Translations under genes and position numbers: made by a program | Notes under the pieces: model-generated | Told to the model about the DNA's origin: nothing | Database searches by the model: none | What the model saw: only the letters and a program-made list of their open reading frames with translations | Shown here: in pieces, positions 9,565-19,771 of the stretch | How positions within the stretch are numbered: position 1 is the stretch's first letter | Layout of the letters: every line of letters starts with the position of its first letter | Source of the DNA: an uncultured Turicimonas sp. | Lineage (GTDB): Bacteria; Pseudomonadota; Gammaproteobacteria; Burkholderiales; Burkholderiaceae_F | Length of the DNA: 54,341 nucleotides | NCBI GenBank assembly: GCA_947854175.1 | Contig: CANTYJ010000042.1 | Span: forward strand, 1-54,341 | Direction: 5' to 3'

Positions 9565-10058
9565 GTCTTCACCTACCTCCCCCACCCTTTGAAAAAAAGA
9601 TAGTCAAACTTGAGGATCTTTCTCAAGCAGCCGGAAGCCTTCCCAAACCTGTTATTTTAACAAACGGCGTGTTTGATATTCTGCACCGCGGGCATGTCAC
9701 TTATTTGGCTCAGGCAAGAGAACTTGGCAAAAGCCTCATCGTCGCTGTAAACAGTGATAAATCCGTCAAAATGTTAGGTAAAGGAGATGACCGTCCAATC
9801 AATTCCGAAGAAGACAGAGCTGCTGTCTTAGCGGCTTTAGAATGTGTCAGTCTCGTTGTCATCTTTCCGGACAAAGTTCCGTTGGAAGCAGTAAGATTAG
9901 CCCGTCCTGATATCTATGTTAAAGGCGGAGACTACAAGATTGAAGATTTACCGGAAGCTGAAATCGTTCACTCTTATGGAGGCAAAGTGGTGACTGTCAG
10001 CTTTGAGCATGACAGGAGCACCACTAAGTTATTAAAAAAGGTACGTGGAACTAGCTAA
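9561..10058 (+). CDS. rfaE2: D-glycero-beta-D-manno-heptose 1-phosphate adenylyltransferase
   Basis: Transfers AMP to heptose-1-phosphate to give ADP-D,D-heptose. It is a 165-residue nucleotidyltransferase matching the C-terminal domain of HldE. The signature [20 protein letters not shown] carries the (H/T)xGH ATP-binding motif as HRGH near residue 43. Further landmarks are [20 protein letters not shown] and the C-terminal [11 protein letters not shown] with the ISSS/ST-type phosphate loop. Translation is coupled to gmhB through an ATGA overlap. Its 3' end overlaps the convergent galU by 8 bp, so no separate terminator fits between them. Confidence 0.95.
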   Translation: MSLHLPPPPFEKKIVKLEDLSQAAGSLPKPVILTNGVFDILHRGHVTYLAQARELGKSLIVAVNSDKSVKMLGKGDDRPINSEEDRAAVLAALECVSLVVIFPDKVPLEAVRLARPDIYVKGGDYKIEDLPEAEIVHSYGGKVVTVSFEHDRSTTKLLKKVRGTS

Positions 10059-10887
10059 TTTTGTAGCCGTCTTTTCTGGCAAAATGGACTGTGGCATTCA
10101 AAAATCCTTGTTTGGATCCACAGTCAAATCTTTCTCCCTCGTAAGAGCAAACATAAGTTGCTTCTTTATCCAATTCACGTGCAATCGCATCTGTTAATTG
10201 AATTTCGCCACCTGCTCCCTTTGGAATCTTCTTCAAGCTGTCAAAGATTTCCGGCTCAAGAATATATCTTCCAATAACTGCAAGGTTAGAGGGAGCTTTA
10301 TCGGGGTCAGGTTTTTCTACGATGGAATCAACTTTGGTTGTGTCACCATGCTCTGCCACCTTCACAACACCATAATCTTTTGTTTTTTCTCTTGGAACAA
10401 CTTGAACTGCAAGGACGCTGCCTCCTCCTTTTTCTTCCCTGGTTTTAATCAGCTGGCCAATAACGGGTGTTTTTGAATCAATAAGGTCGTCAGCCAAAAT
10501 AACCGCAAAAGGTTCATTGCCAACAACAGGTTCGCCGCAAAGAACGGCGTGGCCTAAGCCCAGGGGTTCAGGTTGGCGGATAAAAATAAAATTGATTCCG
10601 GGAGGAACAATCTCCTTTAAAGTTCTCAACAAAGCAGTTTTACCTTTAACTTCCAGGTCTCTTTCCAGTTCAGGAGCACTGTCAAAGTGATCTTCAATGG
10701 CCCGTTTGTGACGGCCAGTAATGAATATCATATCGGTAATGCCTGCCTTAGCAGCTTCTTCTACTGCATACTGAATCAAAGGTTTATCAACGACAGGAAG
10801 CATTTCTTTCGGCATAGCTTTGGTTGCCGGAAGAAAGCGGGTGCCAAGACCTGCAACAGGGAAAATTGCTTTTTTAACTGGTTTCAT
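10051..10887 (-). CDS. galU: UTP--glucose-1-phosphate uridylyltransferase
   Basis: Makes UDP-glucose from UTP and glucose-1-phosphate. 278 residues from the ATG at 10887. The frame is open further upstream, to a TTG at 10914, but the family N-terminus [20 protein letters not shown] begins just after 10887. [19 protein letters not shown] follows. [20 protein letters not shown] near residue 190 and the [14 protein letters not shown] segment near the C-terminus are typical of bacterial GalU. Encoded opposite to the heptose operon, with overlapping 3' ends. Substrate probably comes from the PMM/PGM at 4754-6139. Confidence 0.95.
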   Translation of the reverse strand: MKPVKKAIFPVAGLGTRFLPATKAMPKEMLPVVDKPLIQYAVEEAAKAGITDMIFITGRHKRAIEDHFDSAPELERDLEVKGKTALLRTLKEIVPPGINFIFIRQPEPLGLGHAVLCGEPVVGNEPFAVILADDLIDSKTPVIGQLIKTREEKGGGSVLAVQVVPREKTKDYGVVKVAEHGDTTKVDSIVEKPDPDKAPSNLAVIGRYILEPEIFDSLKKIPKGAGGEIQLTDAIARELDKEATYVCSYEGERFDCGSKQGFLNATVHFARKDGYKIS

Positions 10888-10973
10888 TTTCAATGACTGC
10901 CTTGTGATCAACAATTAGTAAAGTTTAATCGTTTTAGATTAATTCCGATAGAACTGTCCGAAAGGAACCTTCA

Positions 10974-11807
10974 TTAATGCTGATTGATAGCTGCCTGTAG
11001 TGCCGTAGCAGCATTCGGATCATGCTCAACAAATTTAGTTCCCCATAGTTCCCTAAGTTTATTTCTCATTCTTTCTTCGCAGAGTTTTCCTACGGCATGT
11101 CTGTCTAAACCTTTCGTTTCAATTGGTTCTAAAAAATGGGCTGTCACAACAACATCCTTTGTTGTGACGACATTCCACAACGAACCCATCAAAGTCGTAT
11201 CTCCTGCGAAGGCTACCCGAGTCGTCGGGACTCCTTCACTGGTGTATACAAGCACCATAGGTTGAACCACTGCTCCCGTTTTAACTGCCGGGGCTAAAAA
11301 ATTAGAACGCAACGGCAGAAGCGAGTTTCCGTACGTGGTTGTTCCTTCAGCAAAAAGTGCTACTACTTCTTTTCTTTGTAATGATGCCTGAATGTCATCG
11401 TTTATCTGAAGTATGGCTCTTTTGGAAGAACGATTTATAAATAATGTTCCAATCGCCTGAGCAATTTTCCCAAAAATAGGCCAATTAGCTATTTCAGCTT
11501 TAGCAACAAAACGGCTTGCCACCGCAGAATCTAGAGAAAAAATATCGACCCAAGAAATGTGATTTGAGACGATAATTTCTCCGGGAGCCTCCTGTGTTAA
11601 TCCATATTCCTTAACACTTTCCGGCAAGTTGCCTGTGTACGCAGTTTTTACGCCGGCCATTGCAAGAATTTTCCGGTTGTATTCTTTAATCATGCGCCCT
11701 TGTTCTTTTTTATCAGCGCGTTGAAAACGGGTATAGGCAATAAACAAGACCCACAAAGAGTAGGTGAGTAAAGCCAAAGTCCGGTAGATCCCAATAAGAT
11801 TTCTCAT
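10974..11807 (-). CDS. 1-acyl-sn-glycerol-3-phosphate acyltransferase-like protein
   Basis: LPLAT/PlsC-family membrane acyltransferase of about 277 residues. An N-terminal hydrophobic segment (residues about 5-26, LIGIYRTLALLTYSLWVLFI) is followed by catalytic motif I NHISWVDIF near residue 86, motif II GTLFINRSSK near residue 123 and motif III FAEGTTTYG near residue 156. The start is placed at ATG 11807, just after the ruvX stop, rather than at the far upstream end of the open frame. Probably acylates lysophosphatidic acid, but related paralogues act on other lysolipids (ornithine lipid or LPS-linked), so the exact substrate is open. Cotranscribed with yqgE and ruvX. Confidence 0.8.
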   Translation of the reverse strand: MRNLIGIYRTLALLTYSLWVLFIAYTRFQRADKKEQGRMIKEYNRKILAMAGVKTAYTGNLPESVKEYGLTQEAPGEIIVSNHISWVDIFSLDSAVASRFVAKAEIANWPIFGKIAQAIGTLFINRSSKRAILQINDDIQASLQRKEVVALFAEGTTTYGNSLLPLRSNFLAPAVKTGAVVQPMVLVYTSEGVPTTRVAFAGDTTLMGSLWNVVTTKDVVVTAHFLEPIETKGLDRHAVGKLCEERMRNKLRELWGTKFVEHDPNAATALQAAINQH

Positions 11808-11815
11808 AAAAGTCT

Positions 11816-12286
11816 TTAGTAAATAGGTTCTGCAAAAAATTCTCTGAACCACTGCTCAAGAATTACACATGCTGCATGGTCATCGATATATTCGTCATCC
11901 GAGTAAGTTTCTGCTTCCACCGAAGAAAACCTCTCATCGACTTTTGCCACAAAAATTTTGAAATGTCCTTCCACTTGATTAGCAAAATTTTCGCAAACTT
12001 TCGTCATTGAATTCGGATTGCCATCCTGATGTCTTGGAATTCCAACAACTACCATTACTGGGGCCCAATCTTCGATTATTGACGATATCTGTTTCCACTT
12101 ATCCTGATTTTTTTTCCAATGGATGATAGTTAAGGGTCGACATTCTTTTACAACTGTATTTCCGATGGCGACCCCGATTCTTGACAAGCCGTAGTCAAAT
12201 GCCAGAATGACACTGTCGCTATTGAGCTTCTTTCTGACCTTTTCCGGAATTTTCTGAGAAATTTCAGGCATGGCCGACTGTTCCAT
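11816..12286 (-). CDS. ruvX: YqgF/RuvX-family putative Holliday junction resolvase
   Basis: RNase H-fold protein of 156 residues. The family is implicated in pre-16S rRNA 5'-end processing and was predicted as a Holliday junction resolvase. Motifs present are ILAFDYGLSRIGVAIGN near residue 28 (first catalytic Asp), VVVGIPRHQDGNPN near residue 84 and KVDERFSSVEAE near residue 117. The terminal Asp of the family is supplied by DDHAACVILEQWF. The 5' end overlaps yqgE by 23 bp; an alternative ATG at 12271 would shorten it by five residues. The yqgE-ruvX pairing is conserved across proteobacteria. Confidence 0.9.
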   Translation of the reverse strand: MEQSAMPEISQKIPEKVRKKLNSDSVILAFDYGLSRIGVAIGNTVVKECRPLTIIHWKKNQDKWKQISSIIEDWAPVMVVVGIPRHQDGNPNSMTKVCENFANQVEGHFKIFVAKVDERFSSVEAETYSDDEYIDDHAACVILEQWFREFFAEPIY

Positions 12287-12815
12287 CCATTGATTTAAGC
12301 TGCTGAGCAGCTAACCCTAATTGAGCCAGCACTGCATCGTATTTCATTTGATAAGGCATATCAAACAGAATTTCGTTATCAACCGGCGCTACCAACCAGT
12401 CCTCTCTTTGAATTTCGCTTTCTAGTTGTCCTTTAGACCAACCTGCATAACCTAAAGTAAAAAGGAATTTTTTGGGCCCCTCACCTTTGGCAATATCTTC
12501 AATGACGTCGATCGATACCGAAGTACATAATCCGTTGCCTAAGAGCATTGATCGTTCCCATCTTTTATCGTCGGTATGTAGAACAATTCCCTGATTCGGT
12601 GCAACAGGTCCGCCCCATAAAACTGTAGAACTTCCCCCTTCGTTCTTAAAATGAAATTGCGTAAAAATGCTTTTTAATTCCATTCCGAGAGGTCTATTTA
12701 CAACAAGACCGGTGGCTCCCTCATCATTATGTTCGATGATATAAATCACGCTCTCTTCAAACCGCAAATCCTGCATTGCAGGAGCAGCTATAAGAAATTG
12801 CCCCGTTAGATCCAA
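12264..12815 (-). CDS. yqgE: UPF0301 protein YqgE
   Basis: Conserved 183-residue protein of uncharacterised function (UPF0301/AlgH family). Recognised by the N-terminus LTGQFLIAAPAMQDLRFEESVIYI..HNDEGA and by VVNRPLG near residue 38, WGGPV near residue 66, and the LGYAGWSKGQLESEIQREDW block near residue 121. The start is a TTG at 12815 with AAGGAG 8 bases upstream, which supports it over internal codons. First gene of the yqgE-ruvX-acyltransferase unit. Confidence 0.93.
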   Translation of the reverse strand: MDLTGQFLIAAPAMQDLRFEESVIYIIEHNDEGATGLVVNRPLGMELKSIFTQFHFKNEGGSSTVLWGGPVAPNQGIVLHTDDKRWERSMLLGNGLCTSVSIDVIEDIAKGEGPKKFLFTLGYAGWSKGQLESEIQREDWLVAPVDNEILFDMPYQMKYDAVLAQLGLAAQQLKSMDGTVGHA

Positions 12816-13027
12816 CTTTTGGCTCCTTTTGTATTTTTCATGTCTCTATTCTATAGAGGCTAAATCTGTTTATAACCAATCTAATGTATTCTTCGTAATC
12901 AAACCTTGCACCTGTTCTTTGTTTTCGATCGGTTCCTATTAACTTTCTTACTCGTCTAATCTGTCGCAAGCACAAACAAGATAACCAAAACAGAAATTCA
13001 TTGTGTGCCAATCGACTTATCCTCCAA

Positions 13028-13058
13028 TTTGAAAAATAAAAAACTTGCCCGGGGCAAA
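13028..13058 (-). terminator. Orphan minus-strand terminator-like hairpin
   Basis: In the 366-bp divergent gap between yqgE and the HdeD-like gene, the minus strand reads TTGCC-CCG-GGCAA followed by GTTTTTTATTTTT. That is a short GC-rich hairpin with a T-tract. Both flanking genes point away from the gap, so no annotated gene needs a terminator here. Apart from this hairpin and a 78-codon open frame with no recognisable features, I see nothing else in 12816-13181. Confidence 0.4.
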
Positions 13059-13181
13059 AACTTTTTCTGAACAAAATAGGTCATTACTTTTTATAGCTAT
13101 GCTCAGACTGGACGAGTTGTTAATTCTTTTTTCTTTTTTTTTATCATGATCAAACCATCTACTTTAAGGGTGTATTAAATC

Positions 13182-13781
13182 ATGTCGGAAAACAATAATA
13201 GTATGAACGAAAGGGTTGCAAGAGAACTTTTTATGCCTTTGTGTAAAAGTTCCGGAGCAATGATTGGCTGGGGTATTTTTTGTGTTGTTTTAGGTACCAT
13301 CGGACTATTTGCTCCTATCGCTTTTTCAGTCGGTGTCACTATCTTTATCGGCGCCATGCTGTTGGTCAGCGGTGCTACAGGACTCGCATTATTTTGGAAA
13401 GCCCAGGGCTGGGGAGCCAGAACGGCAGCTATTGTTCTCGCTTTATTGACAGCTGTTACCGGCCTTATCTTAATGTTCTATCCGATTTTAGGTGCAGAAA
13501 CATTAACATTATTCCTCGCTTCTTATTTTGTAGCTGTCGGTCTTATTAAATGCTGGATGGCTTTAAGTAACACTGATACCAAGGGCTGGGGACTGATGCT
13601 CTTTTCTGCCATCGTCTCATTGGTACTTGGCGGATGCCTTTGGTGGGGCTGGCCGCAGAGCGCTCCCTGGATTTTCGGAATCTTTGTTGCCATTGAATTG
13701 ATTTTCGATGGTTGGGCAGCTCTCATGTTCGGTCTTGAAATTAGAAGTTTTGCAAAAGACCAGAATTCAAAAAATAACTAA
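13182..13781 (+). CDS. HdeD-family (DUF308) membrane protein
   Basis: A 199-residue inner-membrane protein with about six hydrophobic segments, at residues roughly 27-43, 45-68, 82-100, 103-120, 131-148 and 155-180. The repeated GxxFxxxG-rich helices and the layout match the HdeD/DUF308 family. In E. coli HdeD is linked to acid resistance, but the biochemical role is unknown and I do not extend it to this protein. Monocistronic: it is preceded by AAGGGTG 11 bases before the ATG and followed by a strong terminator at 13800-13840. Confidence 0.8.
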   Translation: MSENNNSMNERVARELFMPLCKSSGAMIGWGIFCVVLGTIGLFAPIAFSVGVTIFIGAMLLVSGATGLALFWKAQGWGARTAAIVLALLTAVTGLILMFYPILGAETLTLFLASYFVAVGLIKCWMALSNTDTKGWGLMLFSAIVSLVLGGCLWWGWPQSAPWIFGIFVAIELIFDGWAALMFGLEIRSFAKDQNSKNN

Positions 13782-13799
13782 TTAATTTCAGATAAGAAA

Positions 13800-13840
13800 A
13801 GGGCAGCCGTTTTAATTATTCGCTGTCCTTTTTTGTTTTT
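13800..13840 (+). terminator. Rho-independent terminator after HdeD-like gene
   Basis: AGGGCAGC pairs with GCTGTCCT (one G-T wobble) around a 14-base loop. It is followed by TTTTTGTTTTT. It lies 19 bp after the stop codon. Confidence 0.8.
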
Positions 13841-13907
13841 AAAAGTACCTGAAAGCCATAAAGGTGAATATGGTCAATTCAAATCACCTTATGACCTAAA
13901 CCAATTT

Positions 13908-15020
13908 TTAATCTTTTTTCTCAGTTGCGACCTGTTCTTCGGAAGTTGCTTTTTCTAATTTATCGAGCATGTCATCTGAGAATTTTTCTAATTCTTCAAG
14001 TTGCCTGGCAGAATTCTTCCTTATTAATACATCAAAAGGATTCTCAAGTTTCATGCATGCGGTCACGACGTTAATCCCTTGTTCCGGATCCTGCACTGTA
14101 AATGATTGTGTGACTTCTGACATAGACTGAGGAACGACGACCGGAACAAGGTCTCTTCTTAAAGGTACCTGATCGGTCTTTTCAATCGGCATCGGGGTTG
14201 CTTCAAGGCGTTCCAGCATATCTTCCAAATCCGCAAAAGGTATATTGACCTGAAGCATCATGACTTCTCTGGATAACGCAACGTATTCCTTTCCGTGCAC
14301 CGTTTCATTTGTCGGAAGCTCCGAAGGAATCAGACCGGTTTCCCCAATAGACTGCGTAAGTAACAAACCAGCATCCCGAGTCCAGTCGGGTGCAACTCCG
14401 ACCTCATAATAGATTTTTTGAGGTGTCAATTGTGCCAAAGCAAAGAATCCATACTTCAAACCTTCTTCGCTGATATGTGCAAGAATTTGTTGTGCGTGAC
14501 GAATATTCTTAATCATCACCGGAAAACAAAGAACTCTAAAGACTCCGTCCGGCAAGCCGAAGTAACACGGTTGTGTATCCGAGGCCGAGAGCCACGAGAT
14601 TTGATATTTTTTCTCAAAGTAGACTTTGGCTTTTTCATCCCAATTTGCAGGAAAACCGTCCTTGTACAAAGATGCAATCACTTGCGGGAAGGAGTTTTTA
14701 TCAGACTCTTCACAAGCGCTGCCTTCTTCTCCTAACCATATCTGCGACAAAGTATATACGCCTGTATCGCGACGCCAGTTGATAACAATCTTAGCCTTTT
14801 GCTTGGGATTGGTCCATTGAGCATACCAGCCCTCGCCGTTGATCACCAAAGTGCCTAAATCCAAAGGTCCAAAAACTAGATAAGGGGGAAGATCATCTTT
14901 ATCTTTCACATTTTTAGGATCGAATCCCAACCAATCAAATGAACGGTCGTTTTTGGGCCGACTATTAATAACAGCAATCTCGAAAAGATCCTGACAATTT
15001 GTTTGTTCTACTTCTGACAT
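13908..15020 (-). CDS. Unrecognised 370-residue cytoplasmic protein
   Basis: I do not recognise this protein. It has no signal peptide or membrane segment, so a soluble cytoplasmic location is inferred. The N-terminal half is rich in aromatic residues (FDWLGFDP near residue 30, GEGWYAQWTN near residue 62, WRRDTGVY near residue 82). The middle has ALAQLTPQKIYYEVGVAPDW near residue 200. The C-terminal 50 residues are highly charged and probably coiled-coil (LEELEKFSDDMLDKLEKA). The ATG has AAGGA 6 bases upstream. It follows the RhtB-like gene by 9 bp and purL beyond that, so it is probably the last gene of that transcript. Likely restricted to close relatives. Confidence 0.75.
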   Translation of the reverse strand: MSEVEQTNCQDLFEIAVINSRPKNDRSFDWLGFDPKNVKDKDDLPPYLVFGPLDLGTLVINGEGWYAQWTNPKQKAKIVINWRRDTGVYTLSQIWLGEEGSACEESDKNSFPQVIASLYKDGFPANWDEKAKVYFEKKYQISWLSASDTQPCYFGLPDGVFRVLCFPVMIKNIRHAQQILAHISEEGLKYGFFALAQLTPQKIYYEVGVAPDWTRDAGLLLTQSIGETGLIPSELPTNETVHGKEYVALSREVMMLQVNIPFADLEDMLERLEATPMPIEKTDQVPLRRDLVPVVVPQSMSEVTQSFTVQDPEQGINVVTACMKLENPFDVLIRKNSARQLEELEKFSDDMLDKLEKATSEEQVATEKKD

Positions 15021-15029
15021 TAATTTTCC

Positions 15030-15659
15030 TTACGTTGAAAATATCAAGCTCGCAGCCAATAGTGCAAAAATCACCGACCCTGTCCGATTGATTGCTCTTT
15101 GAACTTTATCGGAAGAAACATGCTTTCTTACCAGTTCAGCAAATACCGCAATAGAACCAAAAACTATGATAGTTGCACAAATGAATGTTGCTCCCATGAT
15201 AATCATCTGTAGCTCAGTATTTTGTCCTGTCGTAATAAACTGGGGAAAGAAAGCAAGAAAGAAAATGATGACCTTCGGGTTAGTCAGATTCATAATGAAA
15301 CCACGGGACCACCATTTAAGAAAAGAATTATTTTCAGCTCTTTTCTGAGCTGCTTTTTCCTCTTCCATAGGAACTGCAGGTGCTTTCCATGCCATATAAG
15401 CTAAATACAACAAATAGAGAGCCCCGGCAATCTTTAATCCGGTAAAGGCTAATGCAGAAGCACGAATAACGGCAGAGACTCCAATTGTGACCAGAATTGT
15501 ATGAACCAGCAGTCCAGTACACAATCCCAACACTACTTTCAACCCTGCGGAGCGCCCGTATATAACGGACTGCATTAGGACAAAAATATTGTCAGGACCG
15601 GGAGCAAGTGATAATACAAAACTTGCTCCCGCAAAACTTAACCAGGTTTGAAAGTCCAT
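15030..15659 (-). CDS. RhtB/LysE-family amino-acid exporter
   Basis: A 209-residue inner-membrane protein with six hydrophobic stretches (about residues 6-28, 40-62, 68-86, 112-135, 147-170 and 188-205). The LysE/RhtB N-terminal motif LSFAGASFVLSLAPGPDNIFVLMQS with the GPD(N) turn is present, and so is the FIMNLTNPKVIIFFLAFFPQF segment near residue 120. Family members export homoserine, threonine, lysine or similar amino acids; the substrate here cannot be told. Starts 3 bp after purL and ends 9 bp before the unrecognised 370-residue protein. Confidence 0.88.
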   Translation of the reverse strand: MDFQTWLSFAGASFVLSLAPGPDNIFVLMQSVIYGRSAGLKVVLGLCTGLLVHTILVTIGVSAVIRASALAFTGLKIAGALYLLYLAYMAWKAPAVPMEEEKAAQKRAENNSFLKWWSRGFIMNLTNPKVIIFFLAFFPQFITTGQNTELQMIIMGATFICATIIVFGSIAVFAELVRKHVSSDKVQRAINRTGSVIFALLAASLIFST

Positions 15660-15662
15660 CTT

Positions 15663-18600
15663 TTAGCTCAGCCAAACTCTGGCGTTTTGGAAAATTCTGG
15701 CCCAAGGAGAGACATCTCTTAACATAGGAGAACGCCATGAAAGCTGTATTGCTCTCCAGCTTCGTTCCGGATGAGGCATGATGATGGTCGCTCTTCCATC
15801 AACCGAAGTAAAGGCAGTTTTACCCTCGTGGGAGCCGTTAGGATTCAAAGGATAAACTTCAGTCGGATTTTGGGCTCCGTCTACATAACAAGCTGACGCA
15901 ATTGCGAGCTTTTCATCGTCAGGATTTGCCCAATGAGCTCTACCCTCTCCATGTGCGTTTACAACAGGAAGGACCGCACCGGCCATGCCTGTAAACAGGA
16001 TAGACGGAGATTCAAGAATCTTTAGGTTGACTAAGCGGGCTTCAAACTGCTCTGAAAGATTTCTTTCAAAAGAGGGCCAATATTTGGCTCCCGGAATTAA
16101 ATCTTTCAATTGGGAGATCATTTGACAGCCGTTACATACGCCCAATGTAAAGGTATTTGAGTTTTCAAAGAAGCGCGCAAAGTTGGCCTTCATCGAGTCG
16201 TTAAACAGGATTGTTTTAGCCCAGCCGCCACCGGCACCCAAAACGTCACCATATGAAAAACCTCCGCAAGCGGCCAAGCCGTTGAAACTAGCCAGTTCAG
16301 CCCGGCCGTTCAGCAAATCGGTCATGTGGACATCAACTGCATCAAACCCTGCCTGCATAAATGCACTGGCCATTTCATTTTGGCTATTTACGCCTTGCTC
16401 ACGCAAAATAGCAACCTTCGGTTTGACCTTGAAGTTCAAATATGGAGCTGCAATATTTTCTTCCGGATCAAAGCCTGTTGCGAGAACTAAAGACGAGATG
16501 TTGGAATCGATCAAGGCATATTCACTGTCAGCACAATCAGGATTATCTCGGCCTCGGGCGATCTGCCAGGATACTTCTGTCCAAAGTTTTTCCAAAGCAG
16601 CCCGCTTTTCTGAGAAGACACATTCTCCATCCAGGTAAATCGCAAGTTCTTCTTCCTGAAGAATATTGCCTAAATAAATCAGACAATGAGCTAATCCGGC
16701 GTCTTCAAACGCTGCCTTTACTTCCTGCGCACGTCCCCTTGAAACCTGGATTACGGCACCCAACTCCTCATTGAAAAGAGCTTCGTTAAGAGACTTATTG
16801 CCGGCTACCAGACCATCGGCGACAATTTCTACACCCATTCTGCTGGCAAACATCATTTCGCAGAGAGTTGTAATTAAACCACCATCGCTTCGGTCGTGAT
16901 ACGCCAGAATTACGCCGGCTGCAGCTAAATCTCTGATGACTTTTAAGAACTTATGAAGATCGGAAGGATTCTCCACGTCCGGTGTTTCTGAGTCAAACTG
17001 CTGGGTGACTTGAGAATAAATCGAACCGCCCATCCGGTTCTTACCGCCTCCTAAATCAATCAACAACAGAGAGCTATCTAATACTTTCTCTGCAAACTGA
17101 GGGGTCAGCGTGTTACGGACATCGCCTACAGGAGCAGCCGCCGATACGATTAAAGAGACCGGTGAAGTCACGCTCTTATCTTTGCCGTTATCATTCCACG
17201 ATGTCTTCATTGAAAGAGAATCTTTTCCTACCGGGATACTGATTCCCAGATCCTGTGACAGAAGACTGGCAGCTTCAACTGCCTTATACAAGGAGGCATC
17301 TTCTCCTGGCTGTCCGCAGGCCCCCATCCAGTTGGCCGAGAGGATAATTCTGTCTAAATTAATGTCAGCACTAACAAGATTTGTTAAAGCTTCCCCGATA
17401 GCCATGCGGCTGGCGGCAGCCGAATTTGAAATAGCCAAGGGAGTTTTTTCTCCCATTGCCATGGCTTCACCTTTGTAAGTTTTAAAACCAAGCGTTGTCA
17501 CAGCCGCATCTGCGACCGGTACCTGCCAAGGTCCGACCATTTGATCTCTGCAAGTCAATCCTCCGACCGCACGGTCCCCGATTGTAATTAAAAACTTTTT
17601 ACTTCCTACAGTCGGGTGACGCAGAACGTCAGCAATAACTTTCTTAAAGTCAGCCTTGAGATTGGCTTTCATTTGAATCACGTCTTCAGATTGGACATCT
17701 CTATGCATCCTCGGAGTCTTTCCAAGAAGAACACTCATGGGCATATCGACGGCTTCTTGTCCATCTTCTGTAGAGTCAACGACTAAATTATCATCAGCAC
17801 TGATCTGTCCAAGAATTGCATAAGGACATCTTTCTCTTCTGCAATATTCTTCGAATTGTTCAATTCTTGCAGGATCTATAGCCAACGCGTATCTTTCCTG
17901 AGACTCATTGCACCAAATTTCCAAAGGGCTCATCCCTGATTCTTCAACCGGTACTTTCTTGAGATCCAAATGTGCTCCTTTACCGGATAAATCTGCCAGT
18001 TCCGGCATTGCGTTGGACAAACCGCCTGCACCGATATCATGAATGGCGAGGATTGGGTTATTTTCTCCGGCTGCCCAACATCTGTCGATAACTTCCTGTG
18101 CTCTTCTCTCCATTTCAGGATTACCTCTTTGAACACTGGCAAAATCCAGTGCCTCAGAGTTTGAGCCGGAAGCCATTGAAGAAGCAGCACCTCCTCCAAT
18201 ACCGATGCGCATTCCGGGACCTCCAAGAACTACCAGGAAAGTCCCTGTCGGAAGGTCAAGCTTATGAGTTTGACCCTGGGCAATATTTCCTAATCCGCCG
18301 GCTAACATAATCGGCTTGTGATATCCATAACGTCTGCCGTTAACGTTTGCTTGGAACGCCCGGAAGTACCCGAGAATATTCGGGCGACCAAATTCGTTGT
18401 TAAAGGCAGCGCCTCCAAGAGGGCCTTCAACCATGATATCCAGGGAAGAAGCAATACGAGATGGTGAACCGTAAAGCTCAGTCGTTTGTTCTCCCTCTTT
18501 AGAGACATCTTTATCAGTTTCCCAGCTTTGGCCGTAACCGGGAAGATTTAATGCAGAAACGGTAAACCCAGTTAAACCGGCCTTCGGACGGGCACCCCGA

Positions 18601-19604
18601 CCTGTGGCTCCTTCATCCCGGATCTCTCCGCCTGATCCTGTGGAAGCTCCGGGGAAAGGAGAAATTGCTGTCGGGTGATTATGAGTCTCGACTTTAAAGA
18701 CAGAATGAGTAGGTTCTTTTTCAAAAGAGAAAGAACGTCCTCCGACGGCGCCTTCGTTACCTCTGGGATAAAGCCTTGAGACATCACTTCCTTCAAATAC
18801 TGCAGCGTTGTCTGAATAAGCAACAATTGTTCCTTCAGGATGGGTCTTGTGAGTTTCTCGAATCATTCCAAACAAAGTATTCGGTTTGACCTCTCCGTCG
18901 ATTGTCCATTTTGCATTGAAGATCTTGTGTCTGCAATGTTCTGAATTTGCTTGTGCAAACATCATCAATTCAACATCCGTCGGATTTCTATTTAACTTGG
19001 TAAACGCATCAACCAAATAATCAATTTCATCTGCGTTCAAGGCAAGACCAAGTTCAGTGTTGGCCTTTTCCAAAGCTTCTTTTCCTTGGACCAGAACATC
19101 TACCGTCTTCATCGGTTCGCCTTTAGCCTCGCCGAAAACTGTTTCAGGCTTCACGTCGGATGAAACAACACTTTCAGTCATTTTGTCATGTAGAACAGAA
19201 CTAACTTTTGAGCGCTCTGCATCCGTTAAGGTGCCGTAATCTTTGAGAGCAAGTTCGTAAATAGTGCCTCTCTCAACACGAAGCACTTTGTTCAAGCCAC
19301 AATTATGAACAATATCCGTGGCTTTCGATGCCCAAGGAGAAACTGTTCCAAGACGAGGTATCACCAAGAAGCTATTTTTACTTTGTGTATAAAGAGCTTC
19401 TTCGCCATATTTAAGAATTTCTTTAAGTCGGGCCATCTCGGACAAACCGAGTTCTCCGTCAGTATGAACAAAATGGACATAGCGGCTGTTAATCGCAACC
19501 ACATTCGGAACTAATTTTCGGATCTTATTAAGTAATCTTTCTGTACGGAAATCAGACAATGCTCTGGAAGCATCCAAACGGAACATAGTAGAAGAGTCGC
19601 TCAT
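15663..19604 (-). CDS. purL: Phosphoribosylformylglycinamidine synthase
   Basis: Large-type PurL (1313 residues, near the 1295 of enterobacteria) that converts FGAR to FGAM with glutamine and ATP in purine synthesis. The N-terminal PurS-like domain is followed by the linker with the [16 protein letters not shown] motif near residue 215, and then by tandem AIRS-like synthase domains ([20 protein letters not shown], with [12 protein letters not shown] after it, near residue 290; [16 protein letters not shown] near residue 690). The C-terminal glutaminase has nucleophile Cys in LGVCNGCQM and His/Glu in MPHPERSW. First gene of a minus-strand unit with the RhtB-like exporter and the 370-residue protein. 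Confidence 0.98.
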   Translation of the reverse strand: MSDSSTMFRLDASRALSDFRTERLLNKIRKLVPNVVAINSRYVHFVHTDGELGLSEMARLKEILKYGEEALYTQSKNSFLVIPRLGTVSPWASKATDIVHNCGLNKVLRVERGTIYELALKDYGTLTDAERSKVSSVLHDKMTESVVSSDVKPETVFGEAKGEPMKTVDVLVQGKEALEKANTELGLALNADEIDYLVDAFTKLNRNPTDVELMMFAQANSEHCRHKIFNAKWTIDGEVKPNTLFGMIRETHKTHPEGTIVAYSDNAAVFEGSDVSRLYPRGNEGAVGGRSFSFEKEPTHSVFKVETHNHPTAISPFPGASTGSGGEIRDEGATGRGARPKAGLTGFTVSALNLPGYGQSWETDKDVSKEGEQTTELYGSPSRIASSLDIMVEGPLGGAAFNNEFGRPNILGYFRAFQANVNGRRYGYHKPIMLAGGLGNIAQGQTHKLDLPTGTFLVVLGGPGMRIGIGGGAASSMASGSNSEALDFASVQRGNPEMERRAQEVIDRCWAAGENNPILAIHDIGAGGLSNAMPELADLSGKGAHLDLKKVPVEESGMSPLEIWCNESQERYALAIDPARIEQFEEYCRRERCPYAILGQISADDNLVVDSTEDGQEAVDMPMSVLLGKTPRMHRDVQSEDVIQMKANLKADFKKVIADVLRHPTVGSKKFLITIGDRAVGGLTCRDQMVGPWQVPVADAAVTTLGFKTYKGEAMAMGEKTPLAISNSAAASRMAIGEALTNLVSADINLDRIILSANWMGACGQPGEDASLYKAVEAASLLSQDLGISIPVGKDSLSMKTSWNDNGKDKSVTSPVSLIVSAAAPVGDVRNTLTPQFAEKVLDSSLLLIDLGGGKNRMGGSIYSQVTQQFDSETPDVENPSDLHKFLKVIRDLAAAGVILAYHDRSDGGLITTLCEMMFASRMGVEIVADGLVAGNKSLNEALFNEELGAVIQVSRGRAQEVKAAFEDAGLAHCLIYLGNILQEEELAIYLDGECVFSEKRAALEKLWTEVSWQIARGRDNPDCADSEYALIDSNISSLVLATGFDPEENIAAPYLNFKVKPKVAILREQGVNSQNEMASAFMQAGFDAVDVHMTDLLNGRAELASFNGLAACGGFSYGDVLGAGGGWAKTILFNDSMKANFARFFENSNTFTLGVCNGCQMISQLKDLIPGAKYWPSFERNLSEQFEARLVNLKILESPSILFTGMAGAVLPVVNAHGEGRAHWANPDDEKLAIASACYVDGAQNPTEVYPLNPNGSHEGKTAFTSVDGRATIIMPHPERSWRAIQLSWRSPMLRDVSPWARIFQNARVWLS

Positions 19605-19631
19605 TTAATCCGTCACTTCAGCAGATTTAAC

Positions 19632-19695
19632 GGCCGATGACGGCCTCCTTTTTAAATGTATTTTGAGGTTAGTAAAAGATTTTGTGCTAATTATA
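19632..19695 (-). promoter_or_regulatory. Putative purL leader: -10 box and small hairpin
   Basis: Reading towards purL, a perfect TATAAT (19695-19690) without a clear -35 is followed by a leader containing GGCCG-TCAT-CGGCC (19645-19632), about 30 bp before the ATG. The hairpin could be incidental. A role in control of purL is speculation. Confidence 0.3.
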
Positions 19696-19771
19696 AATGG
19701 ACATACTCCTTGTTATCGTGAAAGCTTTGAGTCCTATTGGTGATCTTTCTAGTTAATCCTAAGGCCAAGTG

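Noticed and set aside
12838..13074. 78-codon minus-strand open frame in the yqgE/HdeD gap
   Set aside because: No family resemblance, odd composition, and a terminator-like hairpin lies within it. Not supported as a gene.
15663..19604. Many long open frames antisense to purL, pgi, uvrA and other genes
   Set aside because: They lie wholly inside strongly recognised genes on the other strand, have no recognisable motifs and lack ribosome sites; they are shadows of the real genes' codon pattern.
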